Origin: Bacteroidota bacterium
GTDB lineage: Bacteria; Bacteroidota; Bacteroidia; Bacteroidales; VadinHA17
DNA: 38,833 bases
Direction: 5' to 3'
Assembly: GCA_030706785.1 (NCBI GenBank)
Contig: JAUZNW010000012.1
Span: 1-38,833 of the forward strand
The first letter of the stretch is position 1, and the number at the start of each line of letters is the position of its first letter. A program made the position numbers and the translations under genes. Shown here piece by piece: positions 9,846 through 18,004 of this stretch. The notes under the pieces are model-generated. The model was not told the DNA's origin. It was given only the letters and a program-made list of their open reading frames with translations, and did no database searches.

Positions 9846-9905
9846 TTAAAATTTAAATACTTAAGCATTTATATCTGATTCAAGCCGAAGCGGACCTGAT
9901 TACTG

Positions 9906-10035
9906 GTACAAGACGCAAGGTTCAGGGAGCAAGGAAAAGACCAGTCCTGCCCTTTGCCGTGAGCACAATCCTCTAAATACCTTGCATCCTGTATCATGTA
10001 CCTTGTGCCATGTGTCATGCATCCTGATCCTTGCA
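9906..10035. repeat. Inverted pair of heptanucleotide arrays between the phosphate genes
   Basis: Left, 4 units 9906-9933 (GTACAAG/ACGCAAG/GTTCAGG/GAGCAAG). Right, 8 units 9980-10035 (CCTTGCA/TCCTGTA/TCATGTA/CCTTGTG/CCATGTG/TCATGCA/TCCTGAT/CCTTGCA). Confidence 0.75.
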
Positions 10036-10041
10036 TCTCTC

Positions 10042-10692
10042 TCACATTACGATCTTGATCGCCATTCCCGAAAGAAGGTCAGCGGCTTTCTGCGCATTAT
10101 CGGATATGTTTTCAATATGATGAATTATATATCTCAGATGAGATTTACGCGCAAGGTCGAGATCCTTCATATCCTGGAAAATTATCCTGGTCGTGCTTCT
10201 TGAAACTTTATCTGTCTCGCTTTCAAAATAATAGACTTTAAGCAGTTTCTCCCTTACCGTATAAGGCGCCTTGAAGTAAGCCCTTGCTGCAGGAATAAGT
10301 TCTTCCCCTGCACATACCGATGCCTCCATTATACTGATGAAATTACTGTTCAATGAGGATGGGATATCCGGCAGTTCTATGCTGAATTCATTGAGTGTTG
10401 CTTTGATAGTGTCGATAATTTCATCAAGAACATCGATAAGGGAGCTGACTTCAGCCCGGTGCTGGGGCAGGATTGAATGAGTGATCATTTCATTCTCTAT
10501 CGATCTTTGAAGCTTGTCCGCATTGCTTTCAAGCTGTTCCACCTTCTGAAGATGCCTGTTGAATGCTTCCATATCTTTCTCAAGATAAGCCTTTATTCCT
10601 TCCCTGAACACCAGCAATCCGAGGTCGATATCATCGAAAAACTCATCTATTTTCAAGATGAGATTTTTTGTAGTGCGCGTAAAAACCGCCAT
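10042..10692 (-). CDS. DUF47 family / PhoU-like phosphate transport regulator
   Basis: About 216-aa alpha-helical protein immediately upstream of PiT; HLQKVEQLESNADKLQRSIENEM and FESETDKVSRSTTRIIF motifs. Confidence 0.85.
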   Translation of the reverse strand: MAVFTRTTKNLILKIDEFFDDIDLGLLVFREGIKAYLEKDMEAFNRHLQKVEQLESNADKLQRSIENEMITHSILPQHRAEVSSLIDVLDEIIDTIKATLNEFSIELPDIPSSLNSNFISIMEASVCAGEELIPAARAYFKAPYTVREKLLKVYYFESETDKVSRSTTRIIFQDMKDLDLARKSHLRYIIHHIENISDNAQKAADLLSGMAIKIVM

Positions 10693-10736
10693 TTTACCAG
10701 GTATTAGGTTCTGCGGACAAATATAGGTTATGGAAA

Positions 10737-12107
10737 TCAGAATTCAATTATCTTTTCAATTTTGTATCCTCTAAGGTACTGCTTCAGAATGACCTGTATG
10801 TCACTGTTATCTTTCGATGACTGGATGCAGTCATGCACTGCTGAAAGCCCAAATCCCATTTCGTTTATATTGAAATATCCGAATCCAGCAAATTTCCCGT
10901 TGATTATCTTTATCGCGCTCCGTTCCTCTTCATACCTTCCCCTGTCGATGATAAAGAAATTTCTCCTGGTAAAAATAAATTCCTCGGCAGCTTTTCTTGC
11001 CCTTTCATTGTATGAGTCGGGTGATTCATTTCCACAGCATGCTCCCCTGCAAAGACCTACCTGGTAATGGAAACATGGGCCAGTGGTTTCATAGAGCCCG
11101 GTCAACTTCTGACAGAGGTTATATTTTTCAACAAGCGCAAGTAGCCTGGATTTGGCCTTTTCCTTGGAGATGAATACCGAGACCGGCGAATCATCCCTGT
11201 CTGTCTGACCGTAGGTGAAGTTTATATATCCATTAATGTCTGTATTGCTGAATATCCCCCACTGAAAACCTGTTCTCCTCTGCGCTCTGTTGTACACCGG
11301 TTTGTTCTTCTTAATCTCGGATGATTCCTTTAGAAGCGCGATCAATTCACTTCCGGTTACTTCCCAGTCGATGTTGGCAATGAGGTCACGCATCTCCATT
11401 GCACGGTTTGTAGTATTGTTTGAAAGATGGGTCCTGATCCTTTGCTGGAGATTCCTGCTTTTACCGATATAAATCAGATCGCCTTTCTCATTATAGAAGT
11501 AATAAACTCCAGGTTCTTCAGGGACCATCTCAATTTTACCGACATCCAGATTCGGATTCAGCTTTGAGATCCTTGTGTTCCGGAGGAGCCCTGATGAACC
11601 CTGATTCATTTGCCTGTCCTTTTCCATGAGCTTTTCAAAAAGCCTGACGGTTGCAAGTGCATCACCTGAAGCTCTGTGCCTTCCGTTAATTTCAATTTCG
11701 AGCTCCCTGCAGATATTTCCAAGACTGTATGATCTGTACCCGGGGATCAGTTTTCTGCCGAGTGTGACGGTATCGAGGAGATTTCTCCTGAAATTATATC
11801 CCAGCGACTTGAATTCCTGCCTGATAAATGAATAATCGAACCTTGCATTGTGGGCAACCAGTATACGGCCCTCCGTAAATTCAATTACTTTTTTTGCTAT
11901 CTCATAGAATTTTGGCGCATCCTCAACCATTTCATTTGAGATGCCGGTGAGGCTTGTGATAAAATATGGAATGCTTCTTTCAGGATTGACCAGGGATACG
12001 AATTCACCGGTGATCTTTTCACCATCGTGCTGGTAGATAGCTATTTCGGTTATCTTTTCAATTCTTGAACTTCCTCCTGTGGTCTCAATATCAACGATCG
12101 CATACAT
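10737..12107 (-). CDS. DnaQ-type 3'-5' exonuclease fused to a GIY-YIG nuclease domain (UvrC/Cho-like)
   Basis: Exo I motif IVDIETTGGS, LVAHNARFDYSF, HRASGDALAT; then GVYYFYNEKGDLIYIGKSRNLQQRIRTHL (GIY-YIG); C-terminal CFHYQVGLCRGACCGNES as in UvrC-type proteins. Confidence 0.9.
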   Translation of the reverse strand: MYAIVDIETTGGSSRIEKITEIAIYQHDGEKITGEFVSLVNPERSIPYFITSLTGISNEMVEDAPKFYEIAKKVIEFTEGRILVAHNARFDYSFIRQEFKSLGYNFRRNLLDTVTLGRKLIPGYRSYSLGNICRELEIEINGRHRASGDALATVRLFEKLMEKDRQMNQGSSGLLRNTRISKLNPNLDVGKIEMVPEEPGVYYFYNEKGDLIYIGKSRNLQQRIRTHLSNNTTNRAMEMRDLIANIDWEVTGSELIALLKESSEIKKNKPVYNRAQRRTGFQWGIFSNTDINGYINFTYGQTDRDDSPVSVFISKEKAKSRLLALVEKYNLCQKLTGLYETTGPCFHYQVGLCRGACCGNESPDSYNERARKAAEEFIFTRRNFFIIDRGRYEEERSAIKIINGKFAGFGYFNINEMGFGLSAVHDCIQSSKDNSDIQVILKQYLRGYKIEKIIEF

Positions 12108-12207
12108 GAATTGAAAGCTGTGAGTGACGCCAACCGCTAATATATACAGAATTGGTGGCAGAAAGGTTTATTTGTTCTTAATTTTGCCGTACATAAAAGT
12201 ATCAGTT

Positions 12208-13038
12208 ATGAACGAGTGCTTTGGCAAAAAATTCATCCTCAACGGTGATCTGGTTCCCTGCGAGCAGTTTGATAATTCATATGTCTATGACGGAGATTCA
12301 ATCTATGAGGTGATCCGTATGGTCAGGGGCAATCCAGTTTTCTTTCACGATCATATGGAACGTCTTGTTTCGAGTGCCAGGATACAGAGAAGAAAGCTCC
12401 TTGCCGATATTCCGATGCTGAGGAAAGAGATAATTGCGCTGGTAAAGAATGAGCGCAGAAAAGAGATAAACCTGAAGATCGTTTTTAACTACAACCGTGG
12501 TTCGGATAATTACCTTGTATATTTCATTGAACCTATATATCCTTCTGAAGAACAATACAAAAAGGGAGTCAAAGGAATTTTGTTCTATGCCGAAAGAAAG
12601 GATCCTGTTTCAAAGGTGATAAACCATAAACTGAGATCATCAATCTATCATAAGCTGATCCTTGAGGGAGGCTACGAAGCCCTCCTGGTGAATGAGGACA
12701 ATTGCATCACTGAAGGAAGCCGGTCGAATATCTTTTTTCTGAAAGACGATATTCTTACTACCGCTCCCGACGAAACAGTTCTTAATGGTATAACAAGAAA
12801 ATACATACTTGATATCTGCCGCGATAATAAGATCAAGGTTAAATTCGGATGTGTACCGGTCAATTCAATAGGTGATTATGAAGCGGCCTTTATGACCGGG
12901 ACATCGCCGATGGTACTGCAATTCTATTGTATTGGCGATATCTATTTCAATGTCAGGATGCCGCTTATTGAAAATCTAAGGAAGCTGTATCTCATTAAAG
13001 CAGAAGAGAGTATCAAACGATTCGTGAGCAATAAGTAA
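12208..13038 (+). CDS. Aminotransferase class IV (branched-chain/D-amino acid/ADC lyase type)
   Basis: YDGDSIYEVIRMVRG, HKLRSSIYHKLILEGGYEALLVNEDNCITEGSRSNIFFLKDD. ORF call begins at 12124 but ATG at 12208 (MNECFGKKFILNGDLVP) fits the family start. Confidence 0.88.
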   Translation: MNECFGKKFILNGDLVPCEQFDNSYVYDGDSIYEVIRMVRGNPVFFHDHMERLVSSARIQRRKLLADIPMLRKEIIALVKNERRKEINLKIVFNYNRGSDNYLVYFIEPIYPSEEQYKKGVKGILFYAERKDPVSKVINHKLRSSIYHKLILEGGYEALLVNEDNCITEGSRSNIFFLKDDILTTAPDETVLNGITRKYILDICRDNKIKVKFGCVPVNSIGDYEAAFMTGTSPMVLQFYCIGDIYFNVRMPLIENLRKLYLIKAEESIKRFVSNK

Positions 13039-13104
13039 TAAATAATAAAGTCTCAGATTTATTTATTTTTTATCTTTACCCGAAATCTGGTTAATGAAAG
13101 CAAT

Positions 13105-13398
13105 ATGGCTACTGTAAGAAGGTTAAAGAAAGATATTGATTATCTTATATTTGAAGTAATATCAGACTGTTTCAACTATGGAAGCCTGCATCCTGACGAA
13201 AAGGCTGAAGAAGTTACCGGGATAATTTCAGATGCAGTTGAACTGAGAAATGATCTTATCAGGAGGGTGAACAACCCGCTTAAAAGCGATAATCCCAAAG
13301 AAGTCAGGTCACATTTCAGGCTTGTGCAAAAAGATCTGGTTGTCGGGGCCGACAAACTTTTCGGACGGCTCAGCGCTCTGCATGGGAAGAAAGGTTAA
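13105..13398 (+). CDS. Small conserved-looking hypothetical protein (97 aa)
   Basis: ATG ORF with plausible helical composition and codon usage like its neighbours; 29-bp convergent overlap with the next gene. Confidence 0.7.
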   Translation: MATVRRLKKDIDYLIFEVISDCFNYGSLHPDEKAEEVTGIISDAVELRNDLIRRVNNPLKSDNPKEVRSHFRLVQKDLVVGADKLFGRLSALHGKKG

Positions 13399-14386
13399 AG
13401 TACCGGTAGATCTGGTTCGAACATTTTGCACACCTTCCTTCATTATCAAGATTAATTACCCTGGTATTGTATCCTGACCGTCTAGTCACGATGGTACCGC
13501 ATTTACTGCAAGCAGTATCCTGGCCGTTCTCTGACAGGGTGTTCCCCATATAAACATGCTTGAGGTACTTTGAGGCAATGTTGTAAAGACGTGTAAGAGT
13601 TTCCTGCGGGGTTGCCGGATCATCCCTCTTATACATCGGAAAATACCGGCTGAGATGGAGAGGCGTCTCAATCCCGGTCTCCTGAGCTATCCATTTTGCT
13701 TCTGCCTCCATCTCCTGCTCTGAGTCATTCCTTCCGGGAATGACCAGAGTTGTTATCTCGAGGTGTCTGCCTGCTTTTGATATCTGTTTCAGGGATTCCT
13801 TTACGGGTCCAAGTTCCGCTCCTGTCAGCCTTTTATAAAACTCCTCATTGAATGCTTTAAGATCTATATTGAAAGCATCGATAAAACCGATAATCTCGTC
13901 AAGAGGATCCCTGTTGACAAAGCCATTACTTACCATCGCTGTGAACAATCCCTTTCCCTTTATTTTAACTGCAACATCCCTCATGAATTCGAACCAGACA
14001 ATTGGTTCATTATAAGTGAAAGCAAGCCCGATGTTTCTTCGTGTATTTTCTGCTTCAGCTACAATTTTATCCGGATCTGTTTTTATATCGAGACTCCCGG
14101 CATTCTTCTGCGATATCTGCCAGTTCTGACAGAAGTCGCACCTCATGTTGCATCCATATGATCCTATTGAGAGTATGTTATATCCGGGAAAAAAATGATA
14201 AAGCGGCTTTTTCTCGACCGGGTCAAGCGAAAACCCTGAAATAACACCGTATGTAACGAGTTCTATCCTGTCGCCGCTGTTCTTTCTTACACCACAAATA
14301 CCATTCCTTCCCGGAGCTATTTTACAGAAGTGCGGGCAAAGCCGGCATTCAGTGTATTTGTCATATGGAAGAAAAAGTGGCTTCAA
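13370..14386 (-). CDS. amrS: AmmeMemoRadiSam-type radical SAM enzyme (AmrS-like; PFL-activase related)
   Basis: GSYGCNMRCDFCQNWQISQ (CX3CX2C), N-terminal CRLCPHFCKIAPGRNGICGVR, C-terminal paired CxxC motifs (CSKCG ... CAKC). Confidence 0.85.
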   Translation of the reverse strand: MKPLFLPYDKYTECRLCPHFCKIAPGRNGICGVRKNSGDRIELVTYGVISGFSLDPVEKKPLYHFFPGYNILSIGSYGCNMRCDFCQNWQISQKNAGSLDIKTDPDKIVAEAENTRRNIGLAFTYNEPIVWFEFMRDVAVKIKGKGLFTAMVSNGFVNRDPLDEIIGFIDAFNIDLKAFNEEFYKRLTGAELGPVKESLKQISKAGRHLEITTLVIPGRNDSEQEMEAEAKWIAQETGIETPLHLSRYFPMYKRDDPATPQETLTRLYNIASKYLKHVYMGNTLSENGQDTACSKCGTIVTRRSGYNTRVINLDNEGRCAKCSNQIYRYFNLSSHAER

Positions 14387-14430
14387 TGTTATTATATAAT
14401 ATAATGTATAACTTATGTCTAAAAACTACA

Positions 14431-14551
14431 GATTGTTCCAGGGAGATTCCTCGCTAACGCTCGGAATGAGGGATCCCCCTGAACAAATTCACTTTTAATT
14501 GATATCTATCTGTCATTAAAAACGTTTGAGAGGAATCTCCGTGGAATAATC
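14431..14551. repeat. Intergenic inverted-repeat element (copy 1)
   Basis: GATTGTTCCAGGGAGATTCCTC (14431-14452) against the reverse complement of GAGGAATCTCCGTGGAATAATC (14530-14551): 20/22 match. Confidence 0.65.
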
Positions 14552-14649
14552 CTTTGTCTGATATATTCCCATAAAATTACTTTAATTCCCCTGAACGGGT
14601 CCGAAAAACGATTAATTTTATAATCAGCTAACCATTAAATAATAGCGGG

Positions 14650-15927
14650 ATGAAACCACTTTTTTTAATAAATTTAATTTGTACACTTATTTTCCTTTTT
14701 CAGCAGCTAAACGTTTTTGCCCAGGAGGAGCAGAGCTGGCAGCCCTCGAAAGAGACTCTTGAGAAGTTGACCAAAGGCCAGACTGAATTCAATTACATTG
14801 AAGAAAAGGTCCCTGCCTTTAAATTGCCGGACCTGCTGACAACAGCAGGAGGACAGTTCGTAAAGGATAAAGGTATGTGGGAAAAAATCAGGAGGAATGA
14901 GATTCTTGAACTTTTCCGTGAGAATGTCTACGGTCGGGTACCTGAGACTCCTTATACAAAGACATTCACACTGGTTCGGGAAGATCGGAATGCGATGAAT
15001 GGCTCAGCCACCCTTAAGATGATTGATATTGATATTACGAGTGAAGGGAAATCATTGGTAATTCACCTTACGCTATTCGTCCCGAACAATATCAGAAAGC
15101 CTGTGCCAGCCTATTTGCTGATTGATAACAGGGGACCCCAGAATACCGATCCCGACAGGAAGTTAAAAAGCGAGTTCTGGCCTGCGGAAGAGGTAATTGC
15201 AAGAGGTTATGCAATTTCTGTATTTTCCAATTCTGATGTTGATCCGGATAATTTTGATGATTTTAAGAACGGGATACACGGTATTCTTGACAGAGGCCAG
15301 CGGAAGCCGGATTCCTGGGGCACAATTGCCGCATGGGCCTGGGGTGCAAGCCGGTGCATGGATTATTTTGAAACAGATAAGGACATAAACAGCAAAAAAG
15401 TTGCAGTTGTAGGTCATTCCAGGGGAGGGAAAACAGCCCTCTGGGCTGGCGCCGAGGACCAGCGGTTTGCAATGGTAGTAAGCAATGAATCGGGTTGCGG
15501 CGGGGCTGCCCTGGCACGCAGGAGATTTGGTGAGACTGTTGCAAGGATAAACACTTCATTCCCGCACTGGTTCTGCCTAAACTACCGGAAATGGAACAAT
15601 AATGAGGATGCCATGCCTGTGGACATGCATATGCTCATGGCGCTTATTGCTCCCCGGGCTTTATATGTTGCTTCTGCAGGCGATGATCTGTGGGCAGATC
15701 CACGTGGTTCATACCTTTCATTGTATTATTCTCTTCCGGTCTTCCGGCTCTATAATAAAAAGACTTCAATTTCCGAAAAAATGCCTTCTCTTGACCGGCC
15801 GGTTACAGGGGGGAGGGTTGCCTATCATGTGAGGGACGGAGCTCATGACCTGCTGCTGAAAGACTGGAACTGGTTTATGGATTTCAGCGATACGGTACTG
15901 AAACAGGCTGGGAAGAGTGATTTGTGA
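14650..15927 (+). CDS. Secreted CE15-like glucuronoyl esterase / alpha/beta hydrolase
   Basis: Signal peptide; AVVGHSRGGKTALWAGAEDQRFAMVVSNESGCGGAALARRRFGETVARINTSFPHWFC is characteristic of bacterial CE15 enzymes. Confidence 0.85.
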   Translation: MKPLFLINLICTLIFLFQQLNVFAQEEQSWQPSKETLEKLTKGQTEFNYIEEKVPAFKLPDLLTTAGGQFVKDKGMWEKIRRNEILELFRENVYGRVPETPYTKTFTLVREDRNAMNGSATLKMIDIDITSEGKSLVIHLTLFVPNNIRKPVPAYLLIDNRGPQNTDPDRKLKSEFWPAEEVIARGYAISVFSNSDVDPDNFDDFKNGIHGILDRGQRKPDSWGTIAAWAWGASRCMDYFETDKDINSKKVAVVGHSRGGKTALWAGAEDQRFAMVVSNESGCGGAALARRRFGETVARINTSFPHWFCLNYRKWNNNEDAMPVDMHMLMALIAPRALYVASAGDDLWADPRGSYLSLYYSLPVFRLYNKKTSISEKMPSLDRPVTGGRVAYHVRDGAHDLLLKDWNWFMDFSDTVLKQAGKSDL

Positions 15928-15976
15928 ATGGTAAGATTTACTTTCCGGTAATATGAATTTAACCTCTGCAAATTCA

Positions 15977-16183
15977 GGGAGATCCCTCGCTCCGCGTCGG
16001 GATGACACTTTATTTTTTTTTATTTAAAAAGGGGAAGAAGCAGCGGGCCATTGCGCGATTTATAAATTGATTAACTCTGTTTATTTGCCCGCCGCTTCTT
16101 CCCCTATTAATCCCCAACTGTCTGTGTCATCCCGAATTAGACGATCCTGGGCTTGTGAAGGATCGGCGAAATGAGGGATCTCC
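15977..16183. repeat. Nested inverted-repeat intergenic element (copy 2)
   Basis: Outer arms GGGAGATCCCTC...GGGATGACAC / GTGTCATCCCGA...GAGGGATCTCC; inner arms GGGGAAGAAGCAGCGGGC (16031-16048) / GCCCGCCGCTTCTTCCCC (16087-16104), 17/18 match. Confidence 0.75.
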
Positions 16184-16339
16184 TTTTCATTAAGATAAAA
16201 GTAAATTAGGTTAAAGAAAGGAATTTCCCGAGTCAGTTTGAGCTTATTTGGAAGATGTGTATAAAGATGAACTTTAAAAAAGGGGAAACTTAATATATTG
16301 AATTACAGAAATATACAGAATAATTAATAACATCTGCCA

Positions 16340-17350
16340 ATGCAAAACTCTATTCGGATCCCTCCTGATCAGATGAAATCGGAATTTGTCAGAATCCTGA
16401 TAAAAAACGGTTTCAATAAAACCAGAGCTGAAAAATGTGCCGATATATTCACCACCAACAGCCTGGAAGGTGTTTATTCCCACGGAGTAAACAGGTTCCC
16501 GAAATTTATTGAGAACATTCATAAAGGATACATTCATCCGGATGCAGAACCTTCACTTGTTGTGGCTGCAGGTGCCCTGGAACAATGGAACGGGAATCTC
16601 GGTCCAGGCCCTCTGAATGCAGTTGTTGCGGCAGAAAGGTCAATGGAGCTTTCTAAGAATTATGGACTGGGAATGGTGGCGATAGGAAATACAAACCACT
16701 GGATGCGAGGCGGTATCTATGGCTGGATGGCTGCAAAAAAAGGATATGTGCTCATTGCCTGGACAAATACTGAAGCCAATATGCCTGCCTGGGGAGCAAA
16801 AGACTTCAGGATCGGGAATAATCCCCTTGTAATTGCAATACCATACGGGAATGAAGCAATTGTGCTTGATTTTGCCATGTCACAATACTCTTATGGTAAG
16901 CTCGAGCAGTACAGTCTTGAGGGCAAACGGCTTCCATATCCCGGAGGATTTGACAGGAACGGAACCCTGACTGACTCTCCTGATGAGATACTTGCAACAA
17001 GACGTGCATTGCCCGCAGGGTATTGGAAAGGATCCGGACTTTCACTCCTGCTCGATATTCTGGCTTCAATACTTTCCGGAGGGCTTTCAACAAGCCAGAT
17101 CTCAGTACTTGGCGCTGAATACGCACTTTCACAGGTGTTCATCGCTGTTGGCATTAAACAGCTTCCCAATTATCCCGGAATTGAAAAATCAATTGTTGGC
17201 ATAATAAGGGATTTAAAAGGATCGATTCCGGTTGATCCGGACAATCCTGTCAGATTTCCCGGAGAAAACACTATCAGCATCCGGGAGCAAAACCGAAAGG
17301 ACGGCATCCCTGTTAATAAGCAAGTATGGAGAAAGATCCTGGCCCTCTGA
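16340..17350 (+). CDS. yiaK: Malate/L-lactate dehydrogenase family; 2,3-diketo-L-gulonate reductase-like (YiaK)
   Basis: GVYSHGVNRFPKFI, NHWMRGGIYGWMAAKKGYVLIAWTNTEANMPAWGAKDFRIGNNPLVIAIP, GYWKGSGLSLLLDILA; strong resemblance to recalled E. coli YiaK. Confidence 0.88.
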   Translation: MQNSIRIPPDQMKSEFVRILIKNGFNKTRAEKCADIFTTNSLEGVYSHGVNRFPKFIENIHKGYIHPDAEPSLVVAAGALEQWNGNLGPGPLNAVVAAERSMELSKNYGLGMVAIGNTNHWMRGGIYGWMAAKKGYVLIAWTNTEANMPAWGAKDFRIGNNPLVIAIPYGNEAIVLDFAMSQYSYGKLEQYSLEGKRLPYPGGFDRNGTLTDSPDEILATRRALPAGYWKGSGLSLLLDILASILSGGLSTSQISVLGAEYALSQVFIAVGIKQLPNYPGIEKSIVGIIRDLKGSIPVDPDNPVRFPGENTISIREQNRKDGIPVNKQVWRKILAL

Positions 17351-17356
17351 CAGGAC

Positions 17357-17863
17357 TTATATCTCTTCTATCTTAATCCTGACGTCTATATTGTTTGAAC
17401 TGCAGAAAGCCTTGATGCCTTTCTTGACAGGATCAATTGTATCGGTATAGGTGGCGCCAAATCTTAAAAAAAGTGATTTTCCCGATTTTAAGTAAAAGAT
17501 CACATTCAGCGGCAGGATCTCGATCTTTTCGATTTCGTCCGACCTTAATTCCCGGTAAGGCAGCAGCATATTCCTCTTAATTTTTATTGACGAATCAGAG
17601 ATCTCAATGAATTTTTCAGATCTGCCAAGTCCTGAAATTACCTGGAAATAACCGAAACCCGATAGGAAAATGATTGTGGCCCACAGGCTGAAATTGGATT
17701 CAAGAGAGCTGAAATTGAGGATAAGCCAGACCAGTGCGACCCCGAGGCAGACGATTCCGAATACCAGCTCGAAGATTCTTGTCACCTTGTTGCTCTTATG
17801 CAGCTCAAGAGAAAAATATTTGCTGTGCATATCCTTTTTTTCGTGCGTTTTCTCTTTTCCCAT
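17357..17863 (-). CDS. Hypothetical membrane protein, two TM segments then a soluble C-terminal domain
   Basis: VFGIVCLGVALVWLILNF and ATIIFLSGFGYFQVISGL hydrophobic segments; no family recognised with certainty. Confidence 0.65.
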   Translation of the reverse strand: MGKEKTHEKKDMHSKYFSLELHKSNKVTRIFELVFGIVCLGVALVWLILNFSSLESNFSLWATIIFLSGFGYFQVISGLGRSEKFIEISDSSIKIKRNMLLPYRELRSDEIEKIEILPLNVIFYLKSGKSLFLRFGATYTDTIDPVKKGIKAFCSSNNIDVRIKIEEI

Positions 17864-18004
17864 TGCAGATTTGATATTAGGCGTTTATTCAGAAACATCT
17901 CCGGTTTCAAACTGTTTATCAGGTTTGAGAAGGGAGTATTACAAATATTGCTATTTTTATAATTCATAGTTTAATCTCAGACATGAATTAATCAATCAGC
18001 CGGT

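Noticed and set aside
12152-12186. TAATTTTG at 12179-12186 as a promoter for the aminotransferase
   Set aside because: The -7 word matches, but the nearest TTG (-33) is spaced 24 nt away and the site is close to the start codon; too weak to list.
13027-13072. GCAATAA/GTAATAA/ATAATAA as another heptad array
   Set aside because: Only three AT-only low-complexity units, one overlapping the aminotransferase stop codon; better explained as an AT-rich terminator/promoter region.
14431-16183. CE15 gene as cargo of a composite transposon bounded by the two repeat elements
   Set aside because: No transposase, no visible target-site duplication, and the repeats resemble widely dispersed intergenic palindromes; only the element findings are kept.
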